From contig NZ_POPB01000383.1 in the NCBI RefSeq assembly GCF_002964045.1, positions 1 through 46,716 on the forward strand: DNA of 46,716 nucleotides, given 5' to 3'. Below, one piece after another: positions 9,847-19,049 of the stretch (its first letter is position 1; every line of letters starts with the position of its first letter). The notes under the pieces are model-generated. The model was not told the DNA's origin. It did no database searches and saw nothing but the letters and a program-made list of their open reading frames with translations. The position numbers and the translations under genes are program-made. The DNA comes from Streptococcus suis (GTDB lineage Bacteria; Bacillota; Bacilli; Lactobacillales; Streptococcaceae).

Positions 9847-10754
9847 GTTTTACCATAAAAGTCAAAGAAGAACTCTTGATCCAGTCCAGTCAAAATAAGA
9901 GTGAGCTAGCAGCCATTATTAAACTATCTGGCAGTCTGGGGTTGGCTTCAACAGGCTTGACCCTATCTATCTCGACTGAAAATGCTAAAATTGCCAGACA
10001 TATCTACGAATTGCTGCTGCATTTCTACCAAGTAAAAGCTGAAATTCGTCACCACCAAAAGCCCAATCTCAAGAAGAATCGTGTCTATGCGGTTGTCATT
10101 GAAGATGGTGTTACTGACATCTTAAATGATTTGCATTTGGCAGATAGTTTTTTTGGACTGGAAACGGGCATTTCGCCTCTTGTCCTTGAAAATGATTCTT
10201 GGAGCCAGGCCTATTTGCGAGGGGCATTCTTGGCAGCTGGCTCTGTCAAGGATCCTGAAAAAGGACGGTATCAGCTGGAAATCGCATCCGTTTACAGCGA
10301 CCATGCCCAGGACCTGGCCAATTTATTACAGAAGTTTCTCTTGGATGCCAAGGTTATTGAGCGAAGCAAGGGAACCATTACCTATCTGCAACGGGCAGAA
10401 GATATTATGGATTTCTTGCTGGTGATTGGAGCAGAAGAGGCCAAGACAGAGTTTGAAAATATCAAGCTCTTGCGTGAGGCTCGAAATGACCTCAACCGGG
10501 CTAATAATGCTGAAACGGCAAATATTGCTAAAACGGTCAATGCCAGCATGAAAACCATCAACAATATCATCAAAATTATGGATACCATTGGCTTGGATCA
10601 GTTATCGGGTGACTTGCAAGAGATTGCCCAGTTGCGTATCCAACATCCAGATTATTCGATACAGCAGTTGGCTGATAGCTTGACTGTTCCCATTACCAAG
10701 AGTGGGGTTAATCACCGTCTGCGAAAAATCAATAAGATAGCGGATGAATTATAG
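9843..10754 (+). CDS. whiA: WhiA sporulation/division regulator homolog
   Basis: This 303-residue protein has the two-part WhiA layout: a degenerate LAGLIDADG homing-endonuclease-like N-terminal domain (with [20 protein letters not shown] around residues 122-141) and a C-terminal helix-turn-helix ([22 protein letters not shown]). In non-sporulating Firmicutes WhiA affects cell division and chromosome segregation. It is the last gene of the operon and is followed by a terminator. Confidence 0.95.
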   Translation: MSFTIKVKEELLIQSSQNKSELAAIIKLSGSLGLASTGLTLSISTENAKIARHIYELLLHFYQVKAEIRHHQKPNLKKNRVYAVVIEDGVTDILNDLHLADSFFGLETGISPLVLENDSWSQAYLRGAFLAAGSVKDPEKGRYQLEIASVYSDHAQDLANLLQKFLLDAKVIERSKGTITYLQRAEDIMDFLLVIGAEEAKTEFENIKLLREARNDLNRANNAETANIAKTVNASMKTINNIIKIMDTIGLDQLSGDLQEIAQLRIQHPDYSIQQLADSLTVPITKSGVNHRLRKINKIADEL

Positions 10755-10763
10755 ACTTTAGAT

Positions 10764-10790
10764 AAACCAGTTCTTTTGAGCTGGTTTTCT
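10764..10790 (+). terminator. Terminator after whiA
   Basis: AAACCAGTTC (10764-10773) pairs with GAGCTGGTTT (10778-10787) with one G-U pair, in a T-rich context. Confidence 0.75.
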
Positions 10791-10833
10791 GTTGTAGATT
10801 TGCTTATATTTACTCGTTTTATAAGTTAATATA

Positions 10834-10842
10834 TGTTATAAT
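10834..10842 (+). promoter_or_regulatory. Extended -10 promoter of the flpS-like gene
   Basis: TGTTATAAT (10834-10842) is an extended -10, about 33 bases before the chosen ATG. Confidence 0.6.
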
Positions 10843-10874
10843 CGTAACAGAGTGATTAATGGAGGAGCTTGAAA

Positions 10875-11570
10875 ATGATTAGCCGTGAGCAGTATAGCTA
10901 TCTTAGGAAACATCCAACCTTTGAAAACCTTACCCGAGATAGCTTTGACCAGCTGGCCAAGCATATCCGCTTTCGAAAGGTTCCTAAGGGACAAATCTTT
11001 TTTTACGCAGAGGATCCTAGAGATTATTTATTTGTATTGTATAAGGGCTATGCTCGGATTGAGCAGTATGATGAAACAGATAGTTTTACCTATCTGGACT
11101 ATATCCGACAGGGTGGCGCCTTTCCCTTTGGAGATATGTTTCAGGATAAACCTTATCATTATACTGCCATTGCCATAACGGACCTAGAGTATTTTATTGT
11201 ACCGATGGCTTTGTTTGAAACCTTGTCGAAGATAAATCCGAGTCAAATGGCTTATATCTGTCAAAAATTATCCAAAGTACTTCGTTTTCAAGAGTTGCGC
11301 TTGCGAAATGCGATGCGTTCCAAGGCATCAGATCGAGTCGTTCAAGCCTTGGCTCTTCTTTATTGGGATATGTGTCAGCGGGATGGGTATGACACACTTC
11401 CATTTGATATTCATATTCAGGAAATATCTCGTTTAGCGGCAACGACACGAGAAACCGTTAGCCATGTTTTAAAACAATTGAAGCAGAACCAAAAGATTGC
11501 CTATAGCCACAAACAACTGACCTATCTCGATATTGATTTCTTTCTCGAAAATTTAACAGAAACACATTAG
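10875..11570 (+). CDS. flpS: Crp/Fnr family regulator of the ADI locus (FlpS/ArcR type)
   Basis: This 231-residue protein has a cyclic-nucleotide-binding-like beta-roll (about residues 20-125) and a C-terminal helix-turn-helix (EISRLAATTRETVSHVLKQL, about residues 184-203). It lacks the N-terminal cysteine cluster of iron-sulfur Fnr; only two cysteines are present, both in the second half. In S. suis the FNR-like protein encoded just before arcA activates the arginine deiminase genes under low oxygen and arginine, and position and sequence fit that gene. ATG 10875 is preferred over a TTG six bases earlier because GGAGGA at 10861-10866 lies eight bases upstream of it. It has its own promoter and terminator. 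Confidence 0.88.
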   Translation: MISREQYSYLRKHPTFENLTRDSFDQLAKHIRFRKVPKGQIFFYAEDPRDYLFVLYKGYARIEQYDETDSFTYLDYIRQGGAFPFGDMFQDKPYHYTAIAITDLEYFIVPMALFETLSKINPSQMAYICQKLSKVLRFQELRLRNAMRSKASDRVVQALALLYWDMCQRDGYDTLPFDIHIQEISRLAATTRETVSHVLKQLKQNQKIAYSHKQLTYLDIDFFLENLTETH

Positions 11571-11583
11571 TTTCTGTTTTTTT
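11555..11583 (+). terminator. Terminator overlapping the flpS stop
   Basis: AACAGAAA (11555-11562) pairs with TTTCTGTT (11571-11578), followed by T's. The flpS stop codon lies in the loop. Confidence 0.65.
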
Positions 11584-11592
11584 ATAAAAATA

Positions 11593-11632
11593 AATATTCA
11601 TATAATGATGTAAAGGATAAACAATATTCATA
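11593..11632 (+). promoter_or_regulatory. Possible ArgR half-boxes upstream of arcA
   Basis: AATATTCATA occurs twice, at 11593-11602 and 11623-11632, exactly 30 bases apart (about three helical turns). Its reverse, TATGAATATT, matches the left half of the known ARG box. An ArgR gene lies at the end of the locus. Binding is an inference. Confidence 0.4.
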
Positions 11633-11699
11633 ATTCTGTTGTTTTTATCGATAATTACCCAAGAATACGCGTAAAAATGTGAAGAATTTCTCAAAAGAA

Positions 11700-11713
11700 T
11701 GTGAACGTTTTCA
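11700..11713 (+). promoter_or_regulatory. cre-like CcpA site before arcA
   Basis: TGTGAACGTTTTCA matches the cre consensus TGWAANCGNTNWCA with one mismatch. It lies about 30 bases upstream of a weak TATGAT -10 at 11741-11746, so CcpA could repress the ADI operon when glucose is present. Confidence 0.6.
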
Positions 11714-11803
11714 AGTTTTTGATGTTGTTCTCTGTTACACTATGATTGTAAAGGAAATGAGAGCGGGGGAAGCGTACGGTCCACTATCATTTCCAATCAA
11801 GTA

Positions 11804-12010
11804 ATACTCAATGAAAATCAAAATCAGACTTGCTCCAAAGGTTCGGGGAACCTTTGGAGGTTGGAAATAAAACGAGCGAAGTTCGTTTCGACTATGAAGA
11901 TAGAACTCTGTTCCTTTTATACTTCAAGGGAACAGGCTGAAAACCTCCACTGGAGCTTTTCAGTCATCAAATCGAGGCAACAACGTATGAGTTTGATTTT
12001 CGAAGAGTAT
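11804..12010 (-). repeat. BOX-like repeat element in the arcA leader
   Basis: This 207-bp element has imperfect terminal inverted repeats: it begins ATACTCAATGAAAATCAAA and ends TTTGATTTTCGAAGAGTAT. Those ends match the outer sequences of pneumococcal BOX elements, here in reverse orientation. Inside are short palindromes, among them CCAAAGGTTC with AACCTTTGG (11836-11859) and AACGAGCGAAGTTCGTT near 11871. The element ends 24 bases before the arcA ATG, so it should form the 5' UTR of the ADI transcript. Confidence 0.75.
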
Positions 12011-12034
12011 AAAAAAATATTAGGAGGACAGATC

Positions 12035-13264
12035 ATGTCAAACCATCCAATTCATGTTTTTTCAGAAATTGGTAAACTGAAAAAAGTTATGTTGCACAGA
12101 CCTGGTAAGGAAATTGAAAACCTGATGCCTGACTACCTAGAACGTCTCTTGTTCGATGATATTCCATTCTTGGAAGATGCTCAAAAAGAACACGATGCAT
12201 TCGCACAAGCATTACGAGATGAAGGAGTCGAAGTTCTCTATCTTGAACAATTGGCTGCTGAATCCTTAGTAACACCTGAAATTCGTGAGCAATTTATTGA
12301 TGAATATCTAGATGAAGCAAATATTCGTGGTCGTGCTACCAAAAAAGCTATTCGCAAACTCTTGCTAGCTATTGAAGACAACAAAGAGTTGGTAGAGAAA
12401 ACGATGGCGGGTGTTCAGAAAGCTGAGTTACCAGAAGTCCCTGCTGAAGAAAAAGGTTTGACAGACCTGGTCGAATCATCCTACCCATTTGCAATTGACC
12501 CAATGCCAAACCTTTACTTCACTCGGGATCCATTTGCTACGATTGGTAATGCAGTTTCGCTCAACCATATGTATGCAGAAACTCGTAACCGCGAAACCTT
12601 GTATGGTAAATATATCTTTACCTACCACCCAGAATATGGTGGAAAAGTTCCATTGGTTTACGACCGTGAGGAAACAACACGGATTGAAGGTGGTGACGAA
12701 TTAGTGCTTTCAAGAGATGTATTGGCAGTAGGTATCTCACAACGGACCGATGCAGCGTCCATTGAAAAACTCTTGGTAAACATCTTTGAACGACATGTTG
12801 GTTTCAAGAAAGTATTGGCCTTTGAATTTGCGAACAACCGTAAATTCATGCACTTAGATACTGTCTTTACCATGGTTGACTATGACAAGTTCACTATTCA
12901 CCCAGAAATTGAAGGCGACCTTCGTGTCTTCTCTGTGACCTATGAAAATGAAACCCTTCACATTGAAGAAGAACATGGTGATTTGGCTGAATTGTTAGCA
13001 GCCAACCTTGGTCTTGAAAAAGTTGAGTTGATTCGTTGCGGTGGTGGCGATTTGGTTGCTGCTGGTCGTGAGCAATGGAATGATGGTTCCAATACCTTGA
13101 CCATTGCACCAGGTGTGGTTGTTGTTTACAAACGCAATACCATTACAAATGCGATTCTTGAGTCTAAAGGACTTCGTTTGATTAAGATTAGCGGAAGTGA
13201 ATTGGTGCGCGGTCGTGGTGGACCACGTTGTATGTCAATGCCATTTGAACGTGAGGACCTCTAA
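12035..13264 (+). CDS. arcA: Arginine deiminase
   Basis: This 409-residue enzyme hydrolyses arginine to citrulline and ammonia, the first step of the ADI pathway that yields ATP and acid protection. Family marks are VMLHRPGKE near the N-terminus, [17 protein letters not shown] with the catalytic histidine, and the nucleophile cysteine C399 in [14 protein letters not shown]. The frame stays open upstream to 11861, but that stretch is the BOX-like element. ATG 12035, nine bases after TAGGAGG, gives the correct N-terminus and length. A GNAT gene begins two bases after the stop. Confidence 0.97.
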   Translation: MSNHPIHVFSEIGKLKKVMLHRPGKEIENLMPDYLERLLFDDIPFLEDAQKEHDAFAQALRDEGVEVLYLEQLAAESLVTPEIREQFIDEYLDEANIRGRATKKAIRKLLLAIEDNKELVEKTMAGVQKAELPEVPAEEKGLTDLVESSYPFAIDPMPNLYFTRDPFATIGNAVSLNHMYAETRNRETLYGKYIFTYHPEYGGKVPLVYDREETTRIEGGDELVLSRDVLAVGISQRTDAASIEKLLVNIFERHVGFKKVLAFEFANNRKFMHLDTVFTMVDYDKFTIHPEIEGDLRVFSVTYENETLHIEEEHGDLAELLAANLGLEKVELIRCGGGDLVAAGREQWNDGSNTLTIAPGVVVVYKRNTITNAILESKGLRLIKISGSELVRGRGGPRCMSMPFEREDL

Positions 13265-13266
13265 TC

Positions 13267-13707
13267 ATGTCTGAACATGAGGTGCTTTCCATCGGTTCAG
13301 AACCGTGGGAGCGAGCCAGCTCCGTCTATGTCCGCTATCAGGTATTTGTCCTTGAGCGTGGTATTGCAAAGGAAGATGAATTTGACCATCAGGATATCGA
13401 AGGAAGAGTCTACGCCAATCTCTTCGTTGGTGAGGAGCCAGTTTCAACTGGGCGGTTTCTTCCTGTTGGTCCTGGTAGAGCTCGTCTAACACGTATAGCC
13501 ACTCTGGCCAACCATCGTGGAAAGGGCTATGGAAAGCTGATTCTCAACTCCTTGGAAGATTATGCTCGCCAAGCAGGCTTTCAGCAGTTGGACATTCATT
13601 CAGAATTAACAGCAAAGACTTTTTATGAGTCACTTGGCTACCAGGCTTCATCTGAAATGTATCAAGAAGATGGAGAATGGTGCCAGACCTTGACAAAATT
13701 GATCTAA
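13267..13707 (+). CDS. GNAT family N-acetyltransferase inside the ADI operon
   Basis: This 146-residue protein has the acetyl-CoA-binding motif [17 protein letters not shown] (about residues 75-91) and a C-terminal YESLGYQ strand. The N-terminus, with [18 protein letters not shown], resembles the ElaA-like branch of GNAT enzymes. Its substrate is unknown. It sits two bases after arcA and 16 bases before arcB, so it must be co-transcribed with the pathway; modification of an ADI enzyme, a polyamine or an amino acid are all possible. The S. suis ADI locus is known to carry such an extra gene. Confidence 0.85.
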   Translation: MSEHEVLSIGSEPWERASSVYVRYQVFVLERGIAKEDEFDHQDIEGRVYANLFVGEEPVSTGRFLPVGPGRARLTRIATLANHRGKGYGKLILNSLEDYARQAGFQQLDIHSELTAKTFYESLGYQASSEMYQEDGEWCQTLTKLI

Positions 13708-13723
13708 GATTAGGAGAAAAACA

Positions 13724-14737
13724 ATGACAAACATTTTTAAAGGCAGACATTTCCTTGCAGAAAAAGATTTTACTCGTGCAGAGTTGGAATGGTTGATTGA
13801 TTTTTCAGCTCATTTGAAAGATTTGAAAAAACGCAATATTCCACACCGTTATTTGGAAGGAAAAAATATTGCCCTCTTGTTTGAAAAAACATCAACGCGT
13901 ACTCGTGCTGCCTTCACAGTAGCATCCATTGACCTCGGTGCTCATCCAGAATATCTTGGTGCAAATGACATCCAACTTGGTAAGAAAGAATCGACTGAAG
14001 ATACGGCTAAGGTTTTGGGACGTATGTTTGACGGTATTGAATTCCGTGGTTTCAGTCAAAAAATGGTGGAAGAATTGGCAGAATTCTCTGGTGTGCCAGT
14101 ATGGAATGGCTTGACAGATGCATGGCACCCAACACAAATGTTGGCTGACTACTTGACTGTCAAAGAAAACTTTGGCAAATTAGAAGGTTTGACCTTGGTT
14201 TACTGTGGTGATGGTCGTAACAATGTTGCCAACTCACTTTTGGTAACAGGTGCTATTCTTGGTGTCAATGTTCATATCTTCTCACCAAAAGAACTCTTCC
14301 CTGATGAAACAGTTGTGGCATTGGCAGAAGGATTTGCTAAAGAATCTGGTGCGCGTGTATTGATCACGGACAATGCTGATGAAGCAGTCAAAGGCGCAGA
14401 TGTTCTCTATACAGACGTTTGGGTATCCATGGGTGAGGAAGACAAATTCGCAGAACGCGTTGCCCTCTTGAAACCATACCAAGTCAATATGGAATTGGTG
14501 AAAAAAGCAGAAAATGAAAATCTTATCTTCTTACACTGCTTGCCTGCCTTCCATGATACAAACACTGTTTATGGTAAAGATGTTGCTGAAAAATTCGGCG
14601 TAGAAGAAATGGAAGTAACAGATGAAGTATTCCGCAGCAAGTATGCTCGTCACTTCGACCAAGCTGAAAACCGTATGCACACTATTAAAGCGGTTATGGC
14701 AGCGACATTAGGGGATCCATTTGTTCCACGAGTGTAA
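13724..14737 (+). CDS. arcB: Catabolic ornithine carbamoyltransferase
   Basis: This 337-residue enzyme converts citrulline and phosphate to ornithine and carbamoyl phosphate. The carbamoyl-phosphate loop FEKTSTRTR is near residue 50, [11 protein letters not shown] near residue 137 and the catalytic [10 protein letters not shown] near residue 270. The extended C-terminus is typical of catabolic OTCases. AGGAGAAAAACA before the ATG is the ribosome site. It lies between the GNAT gene and arcC in the ADI operon. Confidence 0.97.
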   Translation: MTNIFKGRHFLAEKDFTRAELEWLIDFSAHLKDLKKRNIPHRYLEGKNIALLFEKTSTRTRAAFTVASIDLGAHPEYLGANDIQLGKKESTEDTAKVLGRMFDGIEFRGFSQKMVEELAEFSGVPVWNGLTDAWHPTQMLADYLTVKENFGKLEGLTLVYCGDGRNNVANSLLVTGAILGVNVHIFSPKELFPDETVVALAEGFAKESGARVLITDNADEAVKGADVLYTDVWVSMGEEDKFAERVALLKPYQVNMELVKKAENENLIFLHCLPAFHDTNTVYGKDVAEKFGVEEMEVTDEVFRSKYARHFDQAENRMHTIKAVMAATLGDPFVPRV

Positions 14738-14758
14738 AATCTAGTCATCGCACCTCCT

Positions 14759-14783
14759 GGGGGCTTGTACCCGGCCCCCTTTT
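14759..14783 (+). terminator. Intercistronic hairpin between arcB and arcC
   Basis: GGGGGC (14759-14764) pairs with GCCCCC (14774-14779) around a nine-base loop and is followed by four T. It looks like a partial terminator or an mRNA-stabilising hairpin that sets the arcAB to arcC expression ratio. Confidence 0.55.
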
Positions 14784-14842
14784 ATGGATTTAAAAAATGT
14801 AAGCGATTTCTAGAATATGAAAGAGAGGCGAAAACACAAGAT

Positions 14843-15790
14843 ATGGTAAATCGTAAAATTGTAGTAGCCTTGGGTGGCAATGCTATTTTATCCTCCGACC
14901 CATCGGCTAAAGCACAAAAAGAGGCCTTGGTACAAACAGCCAAGCACCTTGTTAAACTAATCAAAAATGGCGACGACTTGATTATTACCCATGGTAATGG
15001 TCCTCAAGTCGGAAACCTGTTGCTCCAAAACCTGGCAGCTGATTCAGAAAAGAACCCAGCTTTTCCACTGGATAGCTTGGTAGCTATGACAGAAGGTTCC
15101 ATCGGTTTCTGGCTCCAAAATGCCTTGGAAAATGAATTGGCTAAGGAAGGCATTGAAAAGGATGTAGCTTCCGTCGTTACCCAGGTTATTGTTGATAAAC
15201 ATGACCCAGCCTTTGAAAATTTGACCAAGCCAATTGGACCATTCTACACAGAAGAAGAAGCGAAGCTAGAAGCAGAAAAGACAGGTGCGACCTTCAAAGA
15301 AGATGCGGGTCGTGGTTGGCGTAAGGTTGTTGCTTCGCCAAAACCAGTAGGCATTAAGGAAATCGGCACCATTCGTACCCTTCTCAATGCAGGTGAAGTA
15401 GTCGTAGCTGCTGGTGGCGGTGGTATTCCAGTTGTCCAAGAAGCAGATGGTACCTTGACAGGTGTGGAAGCGGTTATTGATAAGGACTTTGCTTCGCAAT
15501 GTTTGGCAGAATTGGTTGATGCAGACTTGTTTATCGTCTTGACAGGTGTAGACTATGTCTTTGTAAACTTCAACAAACCAGACCAAGAAAAATTAGAAAC
15601 AGTGACCGTGGCGGAATTGGAAGAATATATCAAGCAAAATCAATTTGCGCCAGGTTCCATGTTACCAAAAGTTGAAGCTGCGATTGCTTTTGTCAATCAT
15701 AAACCGCAATCAAAAGCAGTCATTACTTCATTAGAAAACTTAGGCGCTTTGATTGAATCTGACAGCGGTACGATTATTGTGAAAGAGTAG
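14843..15790 (+). CDS. arcC: Carbamate kinase
   Basis: This 315-residue kinase transfers phosphate from carbamoyl phosphate to ADP, giving ATP, CO2 and ammonia. It begins [11 protein letters not shown] and has [11 protein letters not shown] and [10 protein letters not shown], all typical of the family. The frame is open 26 codons further upstream, but that stretch lies in the hairpin region; ATG 14843 gives the standard N-terminus. The ribosome site is weak (AGAGG about 15 bases before the ATG). Confidence 0.95.
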   Translation: MVNRKIVVALGGNAILSSDPSAKAQKEALVQTAKHLVKLIKNGDDLIITHGNGPQVGNLLLQNLAADSEKNPAFPLDSLVAMTEGSIGFWLQNALENELAKEGIEKDVASVVTQVIVDKHDPAFENLTKPIGPFYTEEEAKLEAEKTGATFKEDAGRGWRKVVASPKPVGIKEIGTIRTLLNAGEVVVAAGGGGIPVVQEADGTLTGVEAVIDKDFASQCLAELVDADLFIVLTGVDYVFVNFNKPDQEKLETVTVAELEEYIKQNQFAPGSMLPKVEAAIAFVNHKPQSKAVITSLENLGALIESDSGTIIVKE

Positions 15791-15801
15791 GAGTTCTTTT
15801 A

Positions 15802-15991
15802 TTGATGGATTTGGGGAGTAGGGAAAATGTGCAGTAAATGAATTTCCTCACTTTCACATAAATAGAGTTGACCATTACAATAAGCTCCCCATTCCCATCA
15901 ATTCTATCAAGTATCTATCTATAAGCAATGATTTCAGATGATAGTCTGAAAGAGATGGACATCTCTTGAAGATAGGTGGATATTTGATACG
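15802..15991 (+). other. Structured arcC-arcD intergenic region
   Basis: No gene is seen in 15791-16041. TTGATGGATTTGGGGAG (15802-15818) pairs with CTCCCCATTCCCATCAA (15885-15901) at 14 of 17 positions across 66 bases. Further short hairpins follow: TCAGA/TCTGA near 15933 and AGAGATG/ATCTCT near 15950. They could affect read-through from arcC into arcD or mRNA stability. Confidence 0.4.
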
Positions 15992-16041
15992 GTCATTTCG
16001 GATACAAGATTACCTTAAAAATATTATAGGAGGTTTTTGCG

Positions 16042-17547
16042 ATGAGCGAAAAAGTGAAAAAAGGCTTTAAAATGCCTTCGTCGTATTCTATTTTGATGCT
16101 CATTATTGCCTTTATGGCAGTTATGACATGGATTATTCCAGCTGGTCAGTATGAGAAAGACGAAGCTGGAAAATTTATCACAGGCACCTATCAAGCAGTA
16201 GCTCAAAATCCGCAAGGAATTTGGGATATTCTGATGGCACCTGTCCGGGCTATGTTGGGTCACGGTGAAACCAGTAAGGCTATCGACGTTGCCTTCTTCA
16301 TCCTGATGGTTGGTTCCTTCTTGGGCGTGGTCAATGAAACGGGTGCGCTTGATGTAGGGATTGCCTCTATCGTGAAACGCTTCAAAGGTCGTGAAAAAAT
16401 GTTGATTTACATTCTCATGCCTTTGTTTGCCTTGGGTGGTTCCACCTATGGTATGGGTGAGGAAACCATGGCCTTCTTCCCTCTTCTAGTGCCAGTTATG
16501 ATGGCGGTTGGTTTTGATAGTATCACAGGTGTGGCTATTATCTTACTTGGTTCTCAAATCGGCTGTTTGGCTTCTACGGTAAACCCATTTGCGACTGGTG
16601 TTGCTTCTGATGCGGCCGGTGTGTCTTTGGCTGATGGTATGATTTGGCGGATTATCTTCTTTATCGTCATTCTTGCAATGGGTGTGTGGTTCGTTGCCAA
16701 CTATGCTGAAAAAGTACAAAAGGACCCAACAAAATCTCTCGTTTACAAACAACGTGAAGCAGATATGGCCCACTTCAATGTCAATACATCAAATGAAGAA
16801 GTCAATGCTGTCTTAACCCCTGCTCAAAAACGTGTTCTTTGGGTATTTGTCTTGACCTTCGTTGTCATGATTTGTAGCTTTATTCCTTGGGAGGACTTGG
16901 GTGTCTCTGTTTTTGCTGATTTCAATACTTGGTTACTTAGTTTGCCAGGTATCGGTCAAGTTATTGGTAGCTCAGCCTATCCATTTGGCTGGTGGTACTT
17001 CCCTGAAGGAGCGATGCTCTTTGCAGTAGCAGGTGTCTTGGTCGGTGTGGTCTATGGCATGGATGAAGCACGTTTAGTGAAGGCCTTCATGAATGGTGCT
17101 GCGGACTTGCTCAGTGTTGCCCTTATCTGTGCAGTGGCGCGTGGTATTCAAGTCATCATGAATGATGGTATGATTACTGCAACAATTCTACACTGGGGTG
17201 AAGTTGGTTTGCAAGGTTTGTCTTCACAAGTCTTCATCATTTTGACCTATCTCTTCTACCTGCCAATGTCCTTCTTGATTCCATCCACATCTGGTCTTGC
17301 AGGTGCGTCCATGGGTATCATGGCACCTCTCGGTGAGTTTGTCAATGTACCAGCTCACTTGATTATCACAGCCTTCCAAGCTGCTTCAGGTGTACTGAAC
17401 TTGGTAGCTCCTACTTCAGGTATTGTAATGGGTGCCTTGGCTCTTGGTCGAGTTGAAATCGGTACTTGGTACAAGTTTGTAGGTAAATTGATTGCAGGTA
17501 TTGTCCTTGCCTCAATTGCTATCCTTGTCATTGCGACATTCTTCTAA
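16042..17547 (+). CDS. arcD: YfcC-family transporter, ADI-linked arginine/ornithine antiporter
   Basis: This 501-residue membrane protein has a dozen or more hydrophobic segments and belongs to the YfcC/C4-dicarboxylate-carrier-like family (ILMLIIAFMAVMTWIIPAGQY at the N-terminus, GGSTYGMGEETMAFFPLL near residue 132). Classical ArcD of Pseudomonas or Lactococcus belongs to the unrelated APC superfamily. In S. suis the transporter at this place in the operon has been shown to exchange arginine for ornithine. AGGAGG lies eight bases before the ATG. The peptidase gene follows after about 115 bases. Confidence 0.85.
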   Translation: MSEKVKKGFKMPSSYSILMLIIAFMAVMTWIIPAGQYEKDEAGKFITGTYQAVAQNPQGIWDILMAPVRAMLGHGETSKAIDVAFFILMVGSFLGVVNETGALDVGIASIVKRFKGREKMLIYILMPLFALGGSTYGMGEETMAFFPLLVPVMMAVGFDSITGVAIILLGSQIGCLASTVNPFATGVASDAAGVSLADGMIWRIIFFIVILAMGVWFVANYAEKVQKDPTKSLVYKQREADMAHFNVNTSNEEVNAVLTPAQKRVLWVFVLTFVVMICSFIPWEDLGVSVFADFNTWLLSLPGIGQVIGSSAYPFGWWYFPEGAMLFAVAGVLVGVVYGMDEARLVKAFMNGAADLLSVALICAVARGIQVIMNDGMITATILHWGEVGLQGLSSQVFIILTYLFYLPMSFLIPSTSGLAGASMGIMAPLGEFVNVPAHLIITAFQAASGVLNLVAPTSGIVMGALALGRVEIGTWYKFVGKLIAGIVLASIAILVIATFF

Positions 17548-17663
17548 TCGAAAATCTGGGTCAGATTCTATCTTTGAAGCAGATGAAATCTGGCTCAGTT
17601 TTTCCTTTTGTGATAGAATGGAATTAGTAAGAACAATATTTTAATCTGTTGAAAGGAGAAACA

Positions 17664-19004
17664 ATGGAAACAAGTTTTATTCAAGCACAGCATCAAGAGG
17701 CTTGTGTCGAGGCGATTAAGGGACTGGTAGCTTTTCCGTCTGTCCTGCATGAAGGTCAAAACCAAACACCATTTGGTCAGGCTATTCAGGATGTTCTGGA
17801 ACACACCCTAGCCATGACAGAAAAGATGGGCTTTAAAACCTATTTAGACCCTGCAGGCTATTACGGTTATGCCGAAATCGGTCAGGGGCAAGATTTGCTG
17901 GCTGTTCTCTGCCATTTGGATGTCGTACCGGCTGGTGATATCAAGCAATGGAAGACACCTCCCTTTGAAGCAGTCGTAAAGGACGGCTTCCTGATTGGTC
18001 GAGGTGTTCAAGATGATAAGGGACCGTCTATGGCAGCTCTCTTTGCTGTCAAGGCTTTAATGGATGCAGGTGTTACCTTTACCAAGCGTATTCGCTTTAT
18101 TTTTGGTACAGATGAAGAAACACTTTGGCGTTGCATGAATCGCTATAATCAATTGGAAGAAGTGGCAACTATGGGCTTTGCTCCTGATTCTTCTTTCCCT
18201 TTGACCTATGCGGAAAAAGGATTGCTTCAGGCCAAGTTACATGGACCGGGTCATCCTTGTCTGAGTCTGGAAGCAGGAACAGCCTATAATGTGGTCCCTG
18301 CCAAGGCTAGTTATTCAGGGCATTTGTTGGCCGGGATTATTGCGGAGTTAGACCAGCTCGGTTTTGACTACGAAGTAAAGGACGACCAAGTGACTGTTCT
18401 CGGTATTTCTCGTCATGCAAAAGATGCTGCGGAAGGTGTTAATGCCATTGTTCGTTTGGCCAAGGCTTTGGAACATTTTGAAAATCACCCTGCCCTTGAT
18501 TTCATTGTCAATGCTATCGGGGAAGATGCCACTGGTTTTAAGCTGTTTGGAGATGTGACAGATGAGCCATCAGGTACCTTGAGTTTCAATATTGCTGGAC
18601 TCACCATCAATGCCAAGAAATCAGAAATTCGTTTGGACATTCGTATTCCTGTAACAGCCGATAAGGATAAATTAGTCGCAATCCTGCAAGAAAAGGCTCA
18701 GGCCTGTGGTTTAACCTATGAAGAATATGACTACTTAGCAGCTCTTTATGTACCACTGGATAGCCAGTTGGTATCGACACTGATGTCAGTCTATCAGGAT
18801 AAGACTGGTGATTTGGACAGTCTACCAATCTCATCAGGCGGAGCAACCTTTGCTCGTACCATGCCAAACTGTGTGGCTTTTGGAGCTTGTTTCCCTGATA
18901 CAGAGCAGACAGAACACCAGGAAAATGAACGCATGCCGTTAAAAGATTTATACAAAACTATGGATATCTACGCTGAAGCCATTTATCGTTTGGCAGCGAA
19001 ATAA
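17664..19004 (+). CDS. arcT: M20 family metallodipeptidase of the ADI locus
   Basis: This 446-residue protein resembles the Sapep/PepV dipeptidases of family M20. Metal ligands and catalytic residues are visible in AVLCHLDVVPAGD (about residue 90), GRGVQDDKGPS (about residue 115) and IFGTDEETLW (about residue 150). It may release arginine from dipeptides to feed the pathway; this is an inference from position. ATG 17664, behind AAAGGAG, is preferred over a TTG 15 bases earlier. ADI loci of several streptococci carry a gene called arcT at this place, but the name is used for different proteins. Confidence 0.8.
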   Translation: METSFIQAQHQEACVEAIKGLVAFPSVLHEGQNQTPFGQAIQDVLEHTLAMTEKMGFKTYLDPAGYYGYAEIGQGQDLLAVLCHLDVVPAGDIKQWKTPPFEAVVKDGFLIGRGVQDDKGPSMAALFAVKALMDAGVTFTKRIRFIFGTDEETLWRCMNRYNQLEEVATMGFAPDSSFPLTYAEKGLLQAKLHGPGHPCLSLEAGTAYNVVPAKASYSGHLLAGIIAELDQLGFDYEVKDDQVTVLGISRHAKDAAEGVNAIVRLAKALEHFENHPALDFIVNAIGEDATGFKLFGDVTDEPSGTLSFNIAGLTINAKKSEIRLDIRIPVTADKDKLVAILQEKAQACGLTYEEYDYLAALYVPLDSQLVSTLMSVYQDKTGDLDSLPISSGGATFARTMPNCVAFGACFPDTEQTEHQENERMPLKDLYKTMDIYAEAIYRLAAK

Positions 19005-19010
19005 CAAAAA

Positions 19011-19043
19011 AGTTCTCAGACCTTGGTCTTGAGAACTTTTTTT
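19011..19043. terminator. Bidirectional terminator between the peptidase gene and argR
   Basis: AGTTCTCAGACC (19011-19022) pairs with GGTCTTGAGAACT (19025-19037), with T's on the right and A's on the left. It serves both convergent genes. Confidence 0.85.
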
Positions 19044-19049
19044 GACTGG

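Noticed and set aside
11861..12034. N-terminal extension of arcA by 58 codons
   Set aside because: The extension lies in the BOX-like element; TAGGAGG and the family N-terminus support ATG 12035.
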